Notes: generated from the letters alone by a model not told the origin. 64,000 nt of DNA from M3007 sp964646615 (GCA_964646615.1 CAZYEV010000049.1:15018-79017), one strand, 5' to 3'; counted from the stretch's first letter, positions 1 to 8,793 are shown. Made by a program: numbers and translations.

Positions 1-13
1 GGCACGAGAAGGC

Positions 14-36
14 GACATCTCCGAAAAAGAGGTGTC
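14..36. terminator. Weak stem-loop downstream of the patatin gene
   Basis: Arms GACATCTC (14-21) and GAGGTGTC (29-36) pair over eight positions with one wobble and a 7-base loop. It lies 20 bases beyond the stop codon of the minus-strand lipase gene. No clear T-run follows on the minus strand, so a role as terminator is uncertain. Confidence 0.3.
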
Positions 37-55
37 TTCTCAAGACGCTTTGCAC

Positions 56-2884
56 TCACCGGGTCTGCTGCGGGAGGCCGAGGTGCGGCACGGCCTGTTG
101 CCCGATGTATTCGCCGAGCATGCGGTAGGCCTCGAACTGCCGCTCGTCGAAATACTGGTCGGCGGTGCTTTCGTGCGGAAACGCTGGATTGGCGCGCGCG
201 TAATTGCGCACATAGACGGGCAGCGCCTCACCTTCGGGCGATTTCATCAGCGAAGACTTCAGGTACACCAGCCACCCTTCCATGGCTGGTTGGTAGCGGG
301 TAGCCGGGTATAGGATTTTTCCGACGGCCACACATGCCGAGCAGTAAGGCCCTGCTTCAGGCTTTTCGGGCGTAAGCGGCGTCAGGTCAATCTCGATGTC
401 GGTATTGTAAATGGCCTTGGCCAGTCGCAGGGCCTGGCTGAAGGAAGCGAACGAAAACTTTGCATCCTCCTCAAAATCAGCCACCACGATAGTGCGGCAG
501 CGGCGCTGGATGAGCGGGATAAGCCCCAGGTTGTCGCCCGTGTGCCCGCCGTCCGACACATACACGCGGCGCGTTTTTGACCCCAGCGCGCCCGACATTT
601 CGCGCAGTAAGTAGAAGAGCCAGAACGGATGGCGCCGCGTCAGGCGAGAGATGCGCTCGCGCAGGGTGCGCTTCACCGGTACACCGCTTGCCTCCAGGCG
701 TTCCTCGGTAGCCTCCTTGTGCAGGTACCACGGGTTATCAATCCAATAGCCTGTGCGCAGGTTGAGCAGCGTAAGGTAAAAATTGGAGGCGGCAAAGCCT
801 AAGTAGCCCATGCCGCCGGCGACTGCTGCTGCCGAAATCGTCATGGCAGTGTTCAGCTTCATGCTGCCGCCCCGATACCTGTCGGTGCGGTAGTAGCCCG
901 TCGTGCGCGAGCCGACGAAGTATTTGGAGAAAATGAAGTGGTCGCTCTTCTGGGTCTTTTGCGCCAGGTCTTCTGTGCCTTGCAGGTTGAGCGCAGCCAC
1001 AATGATGTGGTACGGCCCTTTGCCGTTGCCGTCGCCCAGGTTGGCTAAGCGCAGGTTTTCGTGATTGCGCAAGGTTACATCAAACAGGCCTTTCGGATGC
1101 ACCCGTTGATCCTCGCCCCTTTGGGGCAGTTCCGGGGTGCGTTGCACTCGCCCGTCCGTGCGCAAAAAAGCCTCCGTCAGGCGGTCGCGATAGAAGAAGT
1201 GCAATGAAATATCGTTGGAGTTGGCCGCAAAGCCCAGCAAGATCAGCAGGGCAGAAAACCCTATCAGCATCAGCAAAGCCACGCCAAAGCGCTTAGAAGT
1301 ATCGTCGCCCACCCATATCTGCTCCAACTCAAAGAGCGTCGTAGAGACCCAGGCCAGTGCCAGACCCACAAACAGGAAGATGGACAGGTTGAGCAAGGGC
1401 TTTTGCACGGCATTCAAAAGGTTGTTCCACAGACTACTCACGCCCGTTTTGCCCGCCAGGCTCTGCGCCGTGAAATAGTAGGCCAGCGCCACCGGCACAA
1501 ATGAGAACAGCAAGCGCACCAGCAGCCCATGTTCTCCAAACAACAGCAAGATAATCAGAGGAAAAAGCAGCGACACTCCTAACCCCAAAAAAGACGCCCC
1601 CTGCATGCCCATATAGAAGGAGCGGTATAGCCGACCGGCCACCTTCTCCTGGAGGTTGTTGACGAAAAAAAGCGCCGTCAGCACCACGCAAACCACCAGC
1701 AATCCGGCAGCAAAAGCGCCCGGCAAAGCCATCATGACAAAGTAGCCCTGATCCTCAAAATAGCCTAACTGCGCCAGTGCAATGGCCGTCAGGTACGCCA
1801 GCCCCGGGCCAGCCAGATAAGCCAGCAAAATAAAACGCCGCTCGAAAGCACCGGCGACGTGCTGAAACAGGTTCTGCCCTCCCGGCCTGTCGTAGTACCG
1901 GTCTTTAGCCGGGTCCTTATACTGTGCCTCAGCGCTCTCCATCTGCGCTACCCGCTCCGGAATGCGGCGCGCCACCAGCACCGCTCCCCACGCGGATGCA
2001 CCGCCCAGCGAAAAAAAGAGCAATACCAACGGCCAATAGCGCCCTACCGCATGCACAATCAGGTAAATCTGCGGCCACAGATGTGTCGAAAACCAGATAG
2101 AAAGTTTTTCGCTAAACGGCATAGCGTCCCAGTCCTTACCTGAACGGAAAAGCACGCCTAAGCCCCGCTCTTCTACCGGATGATGCTGGCTGTAAAAGGT
2201 CATCGGATGCGCCAGCTGCTCGATGAAACGCCCACCCGACATGGCCGCAAAAAGCACGTGGTGTACCAAAACTACCACCGCCAGCAGCAACAAAAACAGC
2301 GTCAGATGAATGAGCAGGCCCGACACAACGGCGCCTACTGCCCGACTGACATCCCAGCCAAAAATACCCCGCCGCGGTGTCAGGTATTCACCATAGCGGC
2401 GCAAATGCAGCAACTGGTGTTTGGCGGTCAGGCGCGTGCGCTCCAAAGGCGCGTACTCGTAGTCTATTTTGGGCGATAGCGGGCAGTCGTCTTCGCTCAG
2501 GCCCACCTCTTCGGCCTTGTAGCGTTCGTTCACATTGGGCGCAGGGCTGTACTTTTCTAAGTTATTTGGCTCGCGGCTCAGCAACGATGACAGGCAGGAG
2601 CCGATGTATCCCCCGCCCGATACCGTGCTCAAGTAATCGAAGCATTTCAGAACATTCGCCCGAATGAATGCTTGAAACAACCCCAGACCCAGGGTAGCCG
2701 AACGGACGCCGCCGCCCGAAATGGCCAGCCCGACGAGATTATCCTCGCTGGGTGGCTCCAGCCCATTTTTCCGGCGCCGCTCCCTCAGGTAGCGCTCGCG
2801 CTCGACGGCCAGAATGTGGTGCGTCCGCTCGATGTAATCGGGCGGATTGTGCGGGTCAAAGGGCGGAGGCGTTGGTGCGGCCAT
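56..2884 (-). CDS. Patatin-like phospholipase with a large multi-pass membrane insertion
   Basis: A 942-residue protein. The N-terminus carries the patatin oxyanion-hole motif GGGVR (residues 57-61) and a serine in STVSGGG (Ser89), the usual nucleophile-elbow site. The partner Asp is in VSDGGHTGDN near residue 778, so the Ser-Asp dyad is almost complete but split by about 690 residues. The intervening part holds roughly eight hydrophobic stretches (from about residue 190 to 590), such as LIHLTLFLLLLAVVVLVHHV. The family hydrolyses acyl esters of membrane lipids; here the enzyme should be an integral inner-membrane protein. It follows the fatty-acid hydroxylase gene on the same strand by 73 bases, so a lipid-related transcription unit is plausible. 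The substrate is unknown. Typical patatin proteins are 250-400 residues, so this one is unusually large. Confidence 0.85.
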   Translation of the reverse strand: MAAPTPPPFDPHNPPDYIERTHHILAVERERYLRERRRKNGLEPPSEDNLVGLAISGGGVRSATLGLGLFQAFIRANVLKCFDYLSTVSGGGYIGSCLSSLLSREPNNLEKYSPAPNVNERYKAEEVGLSEDDCPLSPKIDYEYAPLERTRLTAKHQLLHLRRYGEYLTPRRGIFGWDVSRAVGAVVSGLLIHLTLFLLLLAVVVLVHHVLFAAMSGGRFIEQLAHPMTFYSQHHPVEERGLGVLFRSGKDWDAMPFSEKLSIWFSTHLWPQIYLIVHAVGRYWPLVLLFFSLGGASAWGAVLVARRIPERVAQMESAEAQYKDPAKDRYYDRPGGQNLFQHVAGAFERRFILLAYLAGPGLAYLTAIALAQLGYFEDQGYFVMMALPGAFAAGLLVVCVVLTALFFVNNLQEKVAGRLYRSFYMGMQGASFLGLGVSLLFPLIILLLFGEHGLLVRLLFSFVPVALAYYFTAQSLAGKTGVSSLWNNLLNAVQKPLLNLSIFLFVGLALAWVSTTLFELEQIWVGDDTSKRFGVALLMLIGFSALLILLGFAANSNDISLHFFYRDRLTEAFLRTDGRVQRTPELPQRGEDQRVHPKGLFDVTLRNHENLRLANLGDGNGKGPYHIIVAALNLQGTEDLAQKTQKSDHFIFSKYFVGSRTTGYYRTDRYRGGSMKLNTAMTISAAAVAGGMGYLGFAASNFYLTLLNLRTGYWIDNPWYLHKEATEERLEASGVPVKRTLRERISRLTRRHPFWLFYLLREMSGALGSKTRRVYVSDGGHTGDNLGLIPLIQRRCRTIVVADFEEDAKFSFASFSQALRLAKAIYNTDIEIDLTPLTPEKPEAGPYCSACVAVGKILYPATRYQPAMEGWLVYLKSSLMKSPEGEALPVYVRNYARANPAFPHESTADQYFDERQFEAYRMLGEYIGQQAVPHLGLPQQTR

Positions 2885-2957
2885 AACACAGAAACAGGGT
2901 CAGGTGAGAAGAATGGAAAAAAAGCGATGCCCCTCCGCCCGAAAGCGCCGGAGTGCC

Positions 2958-3635
2958 TCAAAGGTACTTCTCAGCGTCTTCTACCACCACGCGAATAGAC
3001 GCGCGCTTCTGCCGATTGGGCACGGTGCCAAACACGTAGTCCCACAGCGGCGACGAAACGCCAAACATCACATCGTCCTCGCTGTAATGGTGAATGGCGT
3101 GGTTGATCCAGAGCATGCGCAGCGCGTTTTTGGGCATCTTAAAAATGTGCACCGAGTAATGCACCACCAGGTAAAGGGCATAGCCCACCATGAAGCCCGC
3201 CAGAAAAGAAAAGGCGTACTGGCCCAGCACGAGCCGGAACAGGCCCAGCAGCACCGTGCCAATGACTACGCTCAACACCGGCGGCATGGCCAGACGGCTC
3301 TTGTCTTTAGGATAAGCATGGTGCACCCCGTGCATCGTCCACTGAAATTTACGCCGCGACTCCGTAGTCGGCTCAATGTGATAGACGTAGCGATGCACCA
3401 GGTACTCCACCAGCGTAAAGAACAGCAAGCCGCCGGCAAAAAGGCCCACTATCTGGAGGTTGCTCAGAGCGGTGGCCTTCTTCGTCCACACAATCAGGCC
3501 CGTAGCATACAGGAAAAACAGCGATACCGGTACAGCAATGTGGGTGCGCGTCAGGCTATCTAAAAACTTGTTGTTGAACAGCCGAACCGATACGTCCTCG
3601 TTCGAGACAAACGGCTTTTGCTTCGCATTTTTCAT
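2958..3635 (-). CDS. Sterol desaturase / fatty acid hydroxylase family protein
   Basis: A 225-residue integral membrane di-iron oxygenase. Histidine clusters of the family are all visible: H81xxxxH86, H102xxHH106, H159xxxH163 and H179xxHH183, followed by the conserved tail SSPLWDYVFGT. Hydrophobic segments lie at about 34-50, 63-80, 118-136 and 143-160. Related enzymes hydroxylate fatty acids (including sphingolipid acyl chains) or modify carotenoids; which one applies cannot be read from the sequence. The ATG at 3635 is preferred over an upstream in-frame start at 3761, because the extra 42 residues lack family similarity and would cross a TAATTTTG promoter element at 3689-3696. The lipase gene follows 73 bases downstream. 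Confidence 0.85.
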   Translation of the reverse strand: MKNAKQKPFVSNEDVSVRLFNNKFLDSLTRTHIAVPVSLFFLYATGLIVWTKKATALSNLQIVGLFAGGLLFFTLVEYLVHRYVYHIEPTTESRRKFQWTMHGVHHAYPKDKSRLAMPPVLSVVIGTVLLGLFRLVLGQYAFSFLAGFMVGYALYLVVHYSVHIFKMPKNALRMLWINHAIHHYSEDDVMFGVSSPLWDYVFGTVPNRQKRASIRVVVEDAEKYL

Positions 3636-3688
3636 AGCAAGAGGCAGATGTATGGGCTGAATAACACTGGTTTTTGAAAAAGCGGCGC

Positions 3689-3696
3689 CAAAATTA
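3689..3696 (-). promoter_or_regulatory. Bacteroidota -7 element TAATTTTG
   Basis: Matches TAnnTTTG and lies 53 bases upstream of the hydroxylase ATG on the minus strand. No clear -33 TTTG is seen. Confidence 0.4.
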
Positions 3697-3789
3697 AGGC
3701 GCTTTGAAAATACGCGAAGCCTGTGTGCGGGAACAATCTTCATTTTAAAAAAATATGCCAAAATTCGGCTTTAAGCCCAAAAAGGTGGG

Positions 3790-3797
3790 TACATTTG
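3790..3797 (+). promoter_or_regulatory. Bacteroidota -7 element TACATTTG
   Basis: Matches TAnnTTTG, 60 bases upstream of the ATG at 3858. A -33 box is not evident. Confidence 0.45.
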
Positions 3798-3857
3798 TCG
3801 CGGACCGGGAAACAATGCACCACTATTCATTTCATTACAAAACAAAACGTACCACAC

Positions 3858-4223
3858 ATGAACACCACACTGACTTCCTCCGCGATAACGCTGATAGCTG
3901 GTTTTCTCGTCAACAAGTTTCTGCCGGCAGGCTCGGCCACATGGGCCTTGCCACTCATTAGCGCCATTGCCGGCGTTGTACTCAAGCAAGATCCGAAAAT
4001 GGGTGCTGCCTCTGGTGCCCTGGGCGGCGGTGTCTTGGGCATTCTGACCAGCCTGCTGGGCGAGGCCGCTGGCCCCGGCTTAGGTGGGCTACTGAGCGGC
4101 GTCTTGGGCCAGGAGACCGCTGGCGGTCTCATTGGTTCGCTGCTCGGCGGCGGCATTTTGGGCGGCGCTGGTGGCGGCATTGGCGGTTTCCTCCAGGGCA
4201 TGCTCAACAAGGCAAAGGCATAA
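3858..4223 (+). CDS. Small glycine-rich hydrophobic protein
   Basis: A 121-residue protein of unknown function. It starts with a hydrophobic segment (SSAITLIAGFLVNKFL) and then consists largely of Gly/Ala/Leu with closely spaced glycines (GALGGGVLGILTSLLGEA, LLGGGILGGAGGGIGGF), a pattern resembling glycine-zipper membrane segments. The start is set at ATG 3858, since an upstream in-frame extension to 3723 has no hydrophobic leader and crosses the promoter element at 3790-3797. It is followed by a clear terminator at 4249-4285 and looks monocistronic. A membrane or periplasmic location is inferred. No enzymatic motif is visible. Confidence 0.7.
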   Translation: MNTTLTSSAITLIAGFLVNKFLPAGSATWALPLISAIAGVVLKQDPKMGAASGALGGGVLGILTSLLGEAAGPGLGGLLSGVLGQETAGGLIGSLLGGGILGGAGGGIGGFLQGMLNKAKA

Positions 4224-4248
4224 GCAGTAAGCAATTACGTGTCTCCGT

Positions 4249-4285
4249 CCCCTGCCAGTACCCGGTCGCTGGCGGGGGATTTTTG
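4249..4285 (+). terminator. Intrinsic terminator
   Basis: Arms CCCCTGCCAG (4249-4258) and CTGGCGGGGG (4269-4278) form a 10-bp stem with one wobble, followed by ATTTTTG. It ends the glycine-rich gene and abuts the promoter of the next gene. Confidence 0.75.
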
Positions 4286-4291
4286 TTTGCC

Positions 4292-4299
4292 TACCTTTG
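4292..4299 (+). promoter_or_regulatory. Bacteroidota -7 element TACCTTTG, very close to the start codon
   Basis: The element ends only five bases before ATG 4305, so the transcript would be leaderless or nearly so. It begins seven bases after the T-run of the preceding terminator. Confidence 0.55.
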
Positions 4300-4304
4300 C
4301 CCGC

Positions 4305-4664
4305 ATGCAAAGGCAAGCACTTCTATCGGCAGGCGTAGCATTGGCGGTGCTGTTGCTGGCGGCATGCCAAAGCCCGGCGCCGTCGAGTCGTTTTTCTTCC
4401 ATTGCCGATGCCTATTGCGAATGCACGGCCATGCTGGCGCGGCTCAATCGGGCGACAGACACCCTCGAGCACGGCCGCCTGCCCCAGCAGTTCAGGCAAA
4501 TCGAAAAAGCCTTCGAGCAAGCGCGCGAGTGCATGGCCGCCACCATTGGGCAGTACGGCCTGCTGCAAGCCGCCGAACTCGATAGCCTGACGCCCCTGCT
4601 CCAACAGCGCTGCCCCGAAGTGGCCCAACAGCGCGACTTGCTCGAAGAATTACTGAGCCGATAA
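4305..4664 (+). CDS. Small putative lipoprotein of unknown function
   Basis: A 119-residue protein with a lipoprotein signal peptide (VALAVLLLAAC, Cys21 as the lipidation site). The mature part is mostly charged alpha-helix, likely coiled-coil-like, with cysteines in YCECTAM, ARECMA and QRCPE. ATG 4305 is chosen because it gives a well-formed signal peptide and lies just after a -7 promoter element; the longer reading from 4239 would run through the upstream terminator. I do not recognise the family. Spacing to folB downstream is 23 bases on the same strand, so the two could be co-transcribed. Confidence 0.7.
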   Translation: MQRQALLSAGVALAVLLLAACQSPAPSSRFSSIADAYCECTAMLARLNRATDTLEHGRLPQQFRQIEKAFEQARECMAATIGQYGLLQAAELDSLTPLLQQRCPEVAQQRDLLEELLSR

Positions 4665-4687
4665 CCACTCACCACACCCCGTTTCCT

Positions 4688-5203
4688 ATGGCCTTTATCG
4701 CCATCGAAGGCATGCGCTTCCACGCTTACCACGGCGTCCATGAAGAAGAGCGGCGCGTCGGCGCCGACTATCTGGTAGATGTGTACGTACAGACCGACAT
4801 CACCCAGGCCGCTCAAAAAGACGACATCGAGAAAACCATCAACTACGAAACCATCTATCGGCTATGCCAATTAGAAATGGGCCAGCCGCGCAAACTCCTG
4901 GAAACGGTGGTCATGGCCATAGTAGAGCGCATGAAAAATCAGTTTGACAACATGATCGCCCTCCGGATCTGCGTGCGAAAATTGCACCCGCCCTTGGGCG
5001 GCCAGGTAGCGTCTGTGTACGTCCAGGAGGAGATCAGCTTCATGGCCGAATGCCCCCGATGCAAAAAGCCCTTTGTCAGCTATACCCCCAACGGCTGCTG
5101 GGAACGCTTCCCCAACCTGCACCCCGCCACCAAAGAAACGCTCCTGCGCCAGTTCGGCGGCAAATGCCTGTGCGACAACTGCCTTAAGTTTTACGCCGGC
5201 TGA
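4688..5203 (+). CDS. folB: Dihydroneopterin aldolase fused to a cysteine-rich C-terminal domain
   Basis: Residues 1-118 are a standard FolB: IEGMRFHAYHGVHEEE at the N-terminus, TINYETIYRL, LLETVVMAIVERM and the active-site lysine region RKLHPPLGG near residue 98. FolB converts dihydroneopterin to 6-hydroxymethyl-dihydropterin and glycolaldehyde in cytoplasmic folate synthesis. Residues 119-171 add a cysteine-rich segment with C122xxC125, C137-W, and C160xC162xxC165, resembling the small stand-alone cysteine-rich 'CWC' proteins of Bacteroidota, although the third Cys of a true CWC triplet is absent. A Met at 119 sits exactly where a separate small protein would begin, suggesting fusion by loss of a stop codon. 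The 3' end overlaps the convergent mtaB gene by 13 bases. Confidence 0.9.
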   Translation: MAFIAIEGMRFHAYHGVHEEERRVGADYLVDVYVQTDITQAAQKDDIEKTINYETIYRLCQLEMGQPRKLLETVVMAIVERMKNQFDNMIALRICVRKLHPPLGGQVASVYVQEEISFMAECPRCKKPFVSYTPNGCWERFPNLHPATKETLLRQFGGKCLCDNCLKFYAG

Positions 5204-6534
5204 AGCACTGCGCCCCGAACCGCTTCGCCATCGGGGGTTAGCTCTTGCAGAAAAACCCCCTGAAGCGCATTGACGGCGCCGGCGTCCGCCGGGACTTCTA
5301 TCCGGATATAATTGTCCGTAAAGCCGCCCAATAGCGCGGGGTCTTTGTGGTGTTCCAGCAAGACCGGCCGCGCCGTGCTGAGGTGTTGCTGGTAAAAATG
5401 TCGGCGTTTCATCTCCGACAGGCCGCGCAGCGCTTGATTGCGGCGGCGGCGCTCCTCCATGGGCACGGCGCCGGGCATCGCAGCAGCCGGTGTGTTGGCC
5501 CGCTCGGAGTAGGTGAACACATGCAAATAGGAAACATCCAATTGCTGAAGAAATCGGTAAGTCTCTAAAAAATCCGCCTCCGTCTCGCCCGGAAAGCCCA
5601 CAATAACATCGCAGCCGATGCAGGCATGCGGCATAAGGCGTTTGATAGTCTCCACCCGCGCCGCGTACAGGTCGCGCCGGTAGCGGCGCCGCATGTCGCG
5701 CAGCTGCTTGTCGTTGCCCGACTGCAATGGGACGTGAAAGTGCGGCATAAAGCGCCGGCTTTGCGCCACAAAGGCGATAATTTCATCCGTAAGCAAATTC
5801 GGCTCAATGCTGCTGATGCGGATGCGCGGTACCTCAACGGCCTCATCTAAGGCGCGGATGAGGTCAATGAAGAGCGCCTCCTTTTTGGGCCGCTCGCCCT
5901 CAATGACCGCCGTGCCGTTGCCAAAATCGCCCAGATTGACGCCCGTTAGCACAATTTCGCGCACGCCTTGCTCCGCTAAGCGCTGTGCGTTGGCTACGGC
6001 ATTCTCTACCGTGTCGGAGCGGCTGGCTCCGCGTGCCTGTGGAATGGTGCAAAACGAGCACTTGTAGTCGCATCCGTCCTGCACTTTCAAAAACGATCGC
6101 GTGCGGTCGCCAAAAGAGAAGGCGGCGTGAAACGTATTCACCTCTCGCACTTCGCCAGCCTGCACCATGCCCTTACCCTGCGCTTTTGTCAGATCATCCA
6201 CGTAGTCCAGGATGCGGAATTTCTCCCCGGCGCCCAGCACCAAATCCACCCCCGGAATGTCAGCAATCTCCTGGGGCTTCAGCTGCGCATAACAGCCCGT
6301 AACCACCACAAAAGCATCGGGCCGGCGGCGCAGCGCCTGGCGCACCACTTTCTTACATTCACGGTCGGCCTGCTCCGTTACCGAACAGGTATTGATGACG
6401 TAAATGTCGGCCTCCTCTTCAAAGCGCACAGGCAAATAGCCCTGCTGCTCGAACAGGCGCGCCAGCGCCGAAGTCTCCGAAAAATTCAACTTGCAGCCCA
6501 GCGTATGAAAAGCGACCGTGCGCGGTGTAGCCAT
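5191..6534 (-). CDS. mtaB: tRNA t6A37 methylthiotransferase MtaB
   Basis: A 447-residue radical-SAM methylthiotransferase. The N-terminal MTTase domain has its three cysteines in HTLGCKLN, INTCSVTEQ and VTGCYAQ. The radical-SAM cluster motif is CDYKCSFC (CxxxCxxC). A C-terminal segment fits a TRAM-like domain. The family adds a methylthio group to N6-threonylcarbamoyladenosine at position 37 of tRNAs that read ANN codons; HTLGCKLN and GARGAS-like features favour MtaB over MiaB or RimO. ATG 6534 is chosen, as the upstream extension to 6660 would cross a TACCTTTG element at 6562-6569. It is divergent from dnaK and convergent with folB. Confidence 0.92.
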   Translation of the reverse strand: MATPRTVAFHTLGCKLNFSETSALARLFEQQGYLPVRFEEEADIYVINTCSVTEQADRECKKVVRQALRRRPDAFVVVTGCYAQLKPQEIADIPGVDLVLGAGEKFRILDYVDDLTKAQGKGMVQAGEVREVNTFHAAFSFGDRTRSFLKVQDGCDYKCSFCTIPQARGASRSDTVENAVANAQRLAEQGVREIVLTGVNLGDFGNGTAVIEGERPKKEALFIDLIRALDEAVEVPRIRISSIEPNLLTDEIIAFVAQSRRFMPHFHVPLQSGNDKQLRDMRRRYRRDLYAARVETIKRLMPHACIGCDVIVGFPGETEADFLETYRFLQQLDVSYLHVFTYSERANTPAAAMPGAVPMEERRRRNQALRGLSEMKRRHFYQQHLSTARPVLLEHHKDPALLGGFTDNYIRIEVPADAGAVNALQGVFLQELTPDGEAVRGAVLQPA

Positions 6535-6561
6535 GGCGTTTCTTTCCAAAAAAGGCCTGCA

Positions 6562-6569
6562 AAGGTACC
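6562..6569 (-). promoter_or_regulatory. Bacteroidota -7 element TACCTTTG for mtaB
   Basis: Reads TACCTTTG on the minus strand, 27 bases upstream of the mtaB ATG. No good -33 box is seen. Confidence 0.5.
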
Positions 6570-6775
6570 ACCCTGGAGCCATTTCAGGCGCATGCCTCAA
6601 CTTTCTTCGGCAGATACGCTGCGCGCCATCTGCCAAAAGGTAGCCCAGATGCGCCCTCAAGGTGCCAAAACGTCAGGTTTTTCGCCGTGGCATATTCATT
6701 GATGCGTCAGGGCATCAAATCTCTTTTTAGCATCACAACTGCATTCAGACAGACTGCTTAAATCTGTGTTTTATC

Positions 6776-8662
6776 ATGGGAAAAATTATTGGCATTGACT
6801 TAGGAACGACGAACTCCTGCGTGGCCGTCATGATGGGCAACACGCCGGAGGTAATTGCCAACGATGAAGGCTCCCGCACGACGCCTTCGGTCGTGGCTTT
6901 TTTGGATAACGGCGAGCGCAAAGTAGGTGCGCCGGCAAAACGTCAGGCGATTACGAACCCCAAACGCACCATCTTTTCCATCAAACGCTTCATGGGGATG
7001 CGTTACAGCGAGCGCACCGATGAAATTGCGCGCGTCCCTTACAAAGTGGTACGGGGCGACAACGACACCTGCCGGGTGGAGGTGGATGGCCGCGTTTATA
7101 CACCTCAGGAAATCTCGGCCATGATCCTTCAGAAAATGAAGAAGATCGCCGAAGATTACCTGGGTGAGCCGGTAACGGAAGCCGTCATCACGGTGCCCGC
7201 TTACTTCAACGACTCGCAACGCCAGGCCACCAAGGAAGCTGGCGCCATCGCAGGCTTGGATGTGAAACGCATCATCAACGAGCCGACGGCCGCTGCACTG
7301 GCTTATGGTCTGGATAAGCGCGACAAGGAAATCACGGTGGCTGTGTACGACCTCGGCGGTGGTACCTTCGACATCTCCATCCTGGAGCTGGGAGGCGGCG
7401 TCTTTGAGGTAAAGTCCACCAACGGCGACACCCACCTGGGTGGCGACGACTTCGACCAGGTCATCATCAACTGGCTGGCCGATGAGTTCCAGCGCGAAGA
7501 GCGCGTGGACTTGCGCAAAGACCCTATGGCCCTTCAGCGCCTGCGCGAAGCCGCCGAAAAGGCCAAAATCGAGTTGTCGTCGGGCTTAGAGACGGAAATC
7601 AACCTGCCCTTCATCACGGCAGTGGATGGCCAGCCCAAGCACTTAGTGAAAAAGCTCTCGCGTGCTCAGTTCGAGAAAATGATTGACCACTTAGTCGAGC
7701 GCACCCTGGAGCCTTGCCGCAAGGCACTGGCCGATGCGGGTCTGAAGCCTCAGGACATTGACGAAGTGATCCTGGTAGGTGGTTCCACGCGCATCCCGCG
7801 CATCCAGGAGGCGGTAGAGCAGTTCTTCGGCCGCAAGCCCAACAAGAGCGTCAACCCCGACGAGGTAGTGGCCATCGGCGCCGCTATACAGGGTGGCGTA
7901 TTGAGTGGTAGCGTTTCCGATGTGTTGCTGCTCGACGTAACCCCGCTGTCGTTAGGTATCGAAACGCTGGGCGGTGTGTACGATGTCATCATCGAAGCGA
8001 ACAAGACCATCCCCATCAAGCGCTCGAAGATATACTCGACGGCTTCTGACAACCAGTCTCAAGTGGAAATCCACGTCCTGCAAGGTGAGCGGCCCATGGC
8101 CAAGGACAACCGCTCGGTAGGCCGCTTCATCTTAGATGGCATTCCGCCGGCGCCGCGTGGCGTGCCGCAAATCGAAGTAACCTTCGACATTGACGCCAAC
8201 GGCATCCTGTCGGTAACGGCCATGGACAAAGGCACGGGCAAGAAGCAGAACATCCGCATCGAGGCCAGCACCGGCCTGACGAAGGAAGAGATTGCCCGCA
8301 TGAAGGCCGAGGCCGAAGCCAACGCTGAAGCCGACCGCATCGCTCGCGAACGCGCAGAAAAGCTCAACATGGCCGACGCGCTCATCTTCCAAACGGAAAA
8401 ACAGTTGCGCGAGTATGGCGACAAAATCCCGGCCCACCTGCGCGAAAACATCGAAAAGGCAGTAGCCGACCTGCGTGAAGCGCACAAAGTGCAAGACTTC
8501 AACCGCATAGACCAGGCCACTAAAGCCGTAGAAGAAGCCTGGAACGCTGCCGGTCAGGCCATCTACCAGGGCACGCAAACTGACAATGGCCAGGGAAGCA
8601 GCGCCAGCACGACTGCCAGCGACGGTGCACAAGATGTCGAATTTGAAGAGGTGAAAAACTAA
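6776..8662 (+). CDS. dnaK: Molecular chaperone DnaK (Hsp70)
   Basis: A 628-residue full-length Hsp70. The N-terminus GKIIGIDLGTTNSCVAVM is the phosphate-1 motif of the actin-like ATPase. VYDLGGGTFDISIL and ILVGGSTRIPRIQ are the other nucleotide-binding signatures. The substrate-binding beta domain begins after DVLLLDVTPLSLGIETLGG. The alpha lid ends in a low-complexity tail and the acidic terminus DVEFEEVKN typical of bacterial DnaK. It uses ATP cycles with DnaJ and GrpE to fold proteins in the cytoplasm. Neither dnaJ nor grpE is in this window. The gene is followed by a perfect terminator at 8693-8736 and seems monocistronic. I see no CIRCE-like inverted repeat in the upstream spacer. Confidence 0.99.
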   Translation: MGKIIGIDLGTTNSCVAVMMGNTPEVIANDEGSRTTPSVVAFLDNGERKVGAPAKRQAITNPKRTIFSIKRFMGMRYSERTDEIARVPYKVVRGDNDTCRVEVDGRVYTPQEISAMILQKMKKIAEDYLGEPVTEAVITVPAYFNDSQRQATKEAGAIAGLDVKRIINEPTAAALAYGLDKRDKEITVAVYDLGGGTFDISILELGGGVFEVKSTNGDTHLGGDDFDQVIINWLADEFQREERVDLRKDPMALQRLREAAEKAKIELSSGLETEINLPFITAVDGQPKHLVKKLSRAQFEKMIDHLVERTLEPCRKALADAGLKPQDIDEVILVGGSTRIPRIQEAVEQFFGRKPNKSVNPDEVVAIGAAIQGGVLSGSVSDVLLLDVTPLSLGIETLGGVYDVIIEANKTIPIKRSKIYSTASDNQSQVEIHVLQGERPMAKDNRSVGRFILDGIPPAPRGVPQIEVTFDIDANGILSVTAMDKGTGKKQNIRIEASTGLTKEEIARMKAEAEANAEADRIARERAEKLNMADALIFQTEKQLREYGDKIPAHLRENIEKAVADLREAHKVQDFNRIDQATKAVEEAWNAAGQAIYQGTQTDNGQGSSASTTASDGAQDVEFEEVKN

Positions 8663-8692
8663 TCGCCTCTTTCCACGAATAGGCCCTGTTAC

Positions 8693-8736
8693 AACGAGCC
8701 GCTCCGGAAATTCCCGGCAGCGGCTCGTTTCTTTTT
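8693..8736 (+). terminator. Intrinsic terminator of dnaK
   Basis: Perfect 11-bp stem AACGAGCCGCT (8693-8703) with AGCGGCTCGTT (8719-8729), then TCTTTTT. Confidence 0.85.
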
Positions 8737-8793
8737 GGGAAAGCCAGCCCAAAATGCGCACATTTGCACCAGCGCTAAAGCCGCCCTGCCGCC

